Shown here: in pieces, positions 34,716 to 35,736 of the stretch
Position numbering within the stretch: position 1 is the first letter of the stretch
Layout: each line of letters starts with the position of its first letter
Source: an uncultured Porphyromonadaceae bacterium
GTDB lineage: Bacteria > Bacteroidota > Bacteroidia > Bacteroidales > Muribaculaceae
Direction: 5' to 3'
Assembly: GCA_947176915.1 (NCBI GenBank)
Contig: CAMWSM010000023.1
Location: 1-35,736 of the forward strand
Length of the DNA: 35,736 nucleotides
The notes under the pieces: generated by a model
What the model was told of the DNA's origin: nothing
What the model saw: the letters and a program-made list of their open reading frames with translations, nothing else
The model's database searches: none
Translations under genes and position numbers: made by a program

Positions 34716-34733
34716 GTTGAAAATTGAAAATTG
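34716..34733. repeat. GTTGAAAATT short repeat after the PAP2 gene
   Basis: gttgaaaattgaaaattg begins at the base after the PAP2 stop. It is the reverse complement of a near copy of the 14-bp repeat at 32062. Confidence 0.6.
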
Positions 34734-34776
34734 TATTACCCTTTCAATTATCATTTCTTCTCTCCTTTCTCCTTGA

Positions 34777-34822
34777 GCCTAAGGCCTAAAGCCTAAAACC
34801 TAAAATCTAAACCTATAACCTT
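34777..34822. repeat. GCCTAAA-type short tandem repeat upstream of marC
   Basis: Six imperfect 7-9 base units of the form (g)cctaaa(a) fill the gap before the marC start. Confidence 0.75.
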
Positions 34823-34834
34823 ATAATCTACATT

Positions 34835-35485
34835 ATGGAAAAATTACTTCCTTTTGCATTCATTTGCCTTACTTCATTTTTTACTTTGACAAATCCTTTA
34901 GGCACCATGCCTGTCTTTCTCTCCATGACAAAGGGGATGACCAAGCAGGAGAGAAAGGAGATTGTTAGGAGAGCAACTATCATTTCATTTATAATTTTGA
35001 TATGCTTCACGATCGGAGGACAGGTTTTATTTACGCTTTTCGGTATTTCTGCCAACGGTTTCCGTATTGCTGCCGGCTTCATCATTCTCAAGATTGGTTT
35101 TGATATGCTTCATGCTCAATATTCCAACACAAAACTTAAGGAGGAGGAGATGAAGGTATATGCCCGCGACATTTCCATAACACCCCTTTCAATCCCGATG
35201 CTTTGTGGTCCGGGTGCAATAGCAAATGGAATTATGTTGATGGAGGATGCCGGAACGTGGGAACTAAAGGCAATTCTTATCGGAAGTATAGGTGTAATAT
35301 ACCTTCTTACATTTGTTGTGCTCAATGCATCTACACGTTTGGTCGACTTTTTAGGGGAAACCGGAAACAATGTGATGATGCGTTTGATGGGTCTTATCCT
35401 TATGGTGATAGCCGTGGAATGTTTTGTCAGCGGGTTGAAGCCTATTCTTATTGATATAATTAAAGCCGGCAACGGACTTGTTTAA
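34835..35485 (+). CDS. MarC-family (UPF0056) membrane protein
   Basis: The 216-residue product has six predicted transmembrane segments, the normal MarC topology. It carries the family's hallmarks TNPLGTMPVFLSMT near the N-terminus and PLSIPMLCGPGAIANGIML in the middle. MarC proteins were once thought to be antibiotic-resistance genes, but that link was withdrawn; they may be transporters and have no agreed substrate. The start ATG follows a short-repeat region and no TAnnTTTG box was seen. Confidence 0.92.
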   Translation: MEKLLPFAFICLTSFFTLTNPLGTMPVFLSMTKGMTKQERKEIVRRATIISFIILICFTIGGQVLFTLFGISANGFRIAAGFIILKIGFDMLHAQYSNTKLKEEEMKVYARDISITPLSIPMLCGPGAIANGIMLMEDAGTWELKAILIGSIGVIYLLTFVVLNASTRLVDFLGETGNNVMMRLMGLILMVIAVECFVSGLKPILIDIIKAGNGLV

Positions 35486-35736
35486 ATAAATTCACTGGGA
35501 GAGGGGATAGTCCCTTGCCCCCGGGAGCGACTCTGATGAGAGTTAACAGTATTCCTAAACGAAAAAAACACGAACACAACAATGGTAAAATATCATTATA
35601 AATATATGTATTAACAAAACGAAATATATTTTAACATCTGTTGATTGCATTATGTTACAATTTATTATGCGATAAAAAATAAAAAAATATGCTCTAAAAC
35701 ATAAAAACACTTGCGGAGGGAGAAATCCTGTTGTAA
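35486..35736. other. Gene-free right end
   Basis: No convincing ORF was found. About 45 bases (35494-35540) are G/C-rich with small inverted repeats, GGGA/TCCC and ACTCT/AGAGT, but have no T run. The remaining 190 bases are very AT-rich. It could be the leader of a gene beyond the window. Confidence 0.5.

Noticed and set aside
35494..35540. G/C-rich patch as a tRNA or rRNA fragment
   Set aside because: No cloverleaf, CCA end or conserved rRNA segment could be found.

Overview
The window looks like chromosomal DNA of an anaerobic gut member of Bacteroidales (Bacteroidota). Three things support this. Many gene starts are preceded by the Bacteroidota sigma-factor promoter, TTTG, about 20 bases, then TAnnTTTG. 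Several protein families are typical of the order: BspA-type leucine-rich repeats, DUF4923, DUF4493 and PCMD lipoproteins. RpmH, EF-P, DnaB and GlgB also look Bacteroidales-like. The family could be Muribaculaceae or a relative, but that is an inference and the sequence alone does not settle it. No rRNA, tRNA, CRISPR array, transposase, integrase or phage gene was seen.

Layout. (1) 1-3540: the 3' part of a giant BspA-like surface protein whose first visible 345 bases are five near-identical 69-bp repeats. (2) 3658-8567, + strand: rplS, then gpmI, an UshA-type 5'-nucleotidase and a NagZ-like GH3 lipoprotein, the last three closely spaced. (3) 8572-11066, - strand: radC, a family 2 glycosyltransferase and efp, with rpmH divergent from efp at 11291. 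(4) 11657-18228, - strand: two housekeeping transcription units, ribE-cmk-ispH-tadA and ADP-ribosylglycohydrolase-menA-dnaB, plus a small membrane protein. Genes in these units overlap by 1-14 bases. (5) 18411-23365, + strand: a one-chain ATPase-TOPRIM (DUF4435) protein, a glycogen branching enzyme with a histone H1-like tail, and a DUF4923 exported protein. (6) 23434-25395: two tandem paralogous outer-membrane barrel proteins. (7) 25692-31940: an operon of three paralogous DUF4493 lipoproteins behind two promoters and a leader that can form alternative hairpins. (8) 32140-35485: a fourth PCMD lipoprotein, then a diacylglycerol/undecaprenol kinase, a PAP2 phosphatase and a MarC-family membrane protein.

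Themes. Most of the window is core metabolism and information processing (glycolysis, riboflavin, isoprenoid and menaquinone synthesis, CMP kinase, tRNA editing, replication helicase, ribosomal proteins). The accessory interest is in four places: the fused OLD-like ATPase plus TOPRIM protein, whose architecture resembles a single-chain PARIS (AriA-AriB) system; the basic low-complexity tail on GlgB, with a nine-A run at its junction; the DUF4493/PCMD lipoprotein cluster, whose members share a post-lipobox signature and a Thr-Arg-Ala site; and a recurring class of CTTAAC/CTAACC-like short tandem repeats in intergenic gaps, often in leaders.
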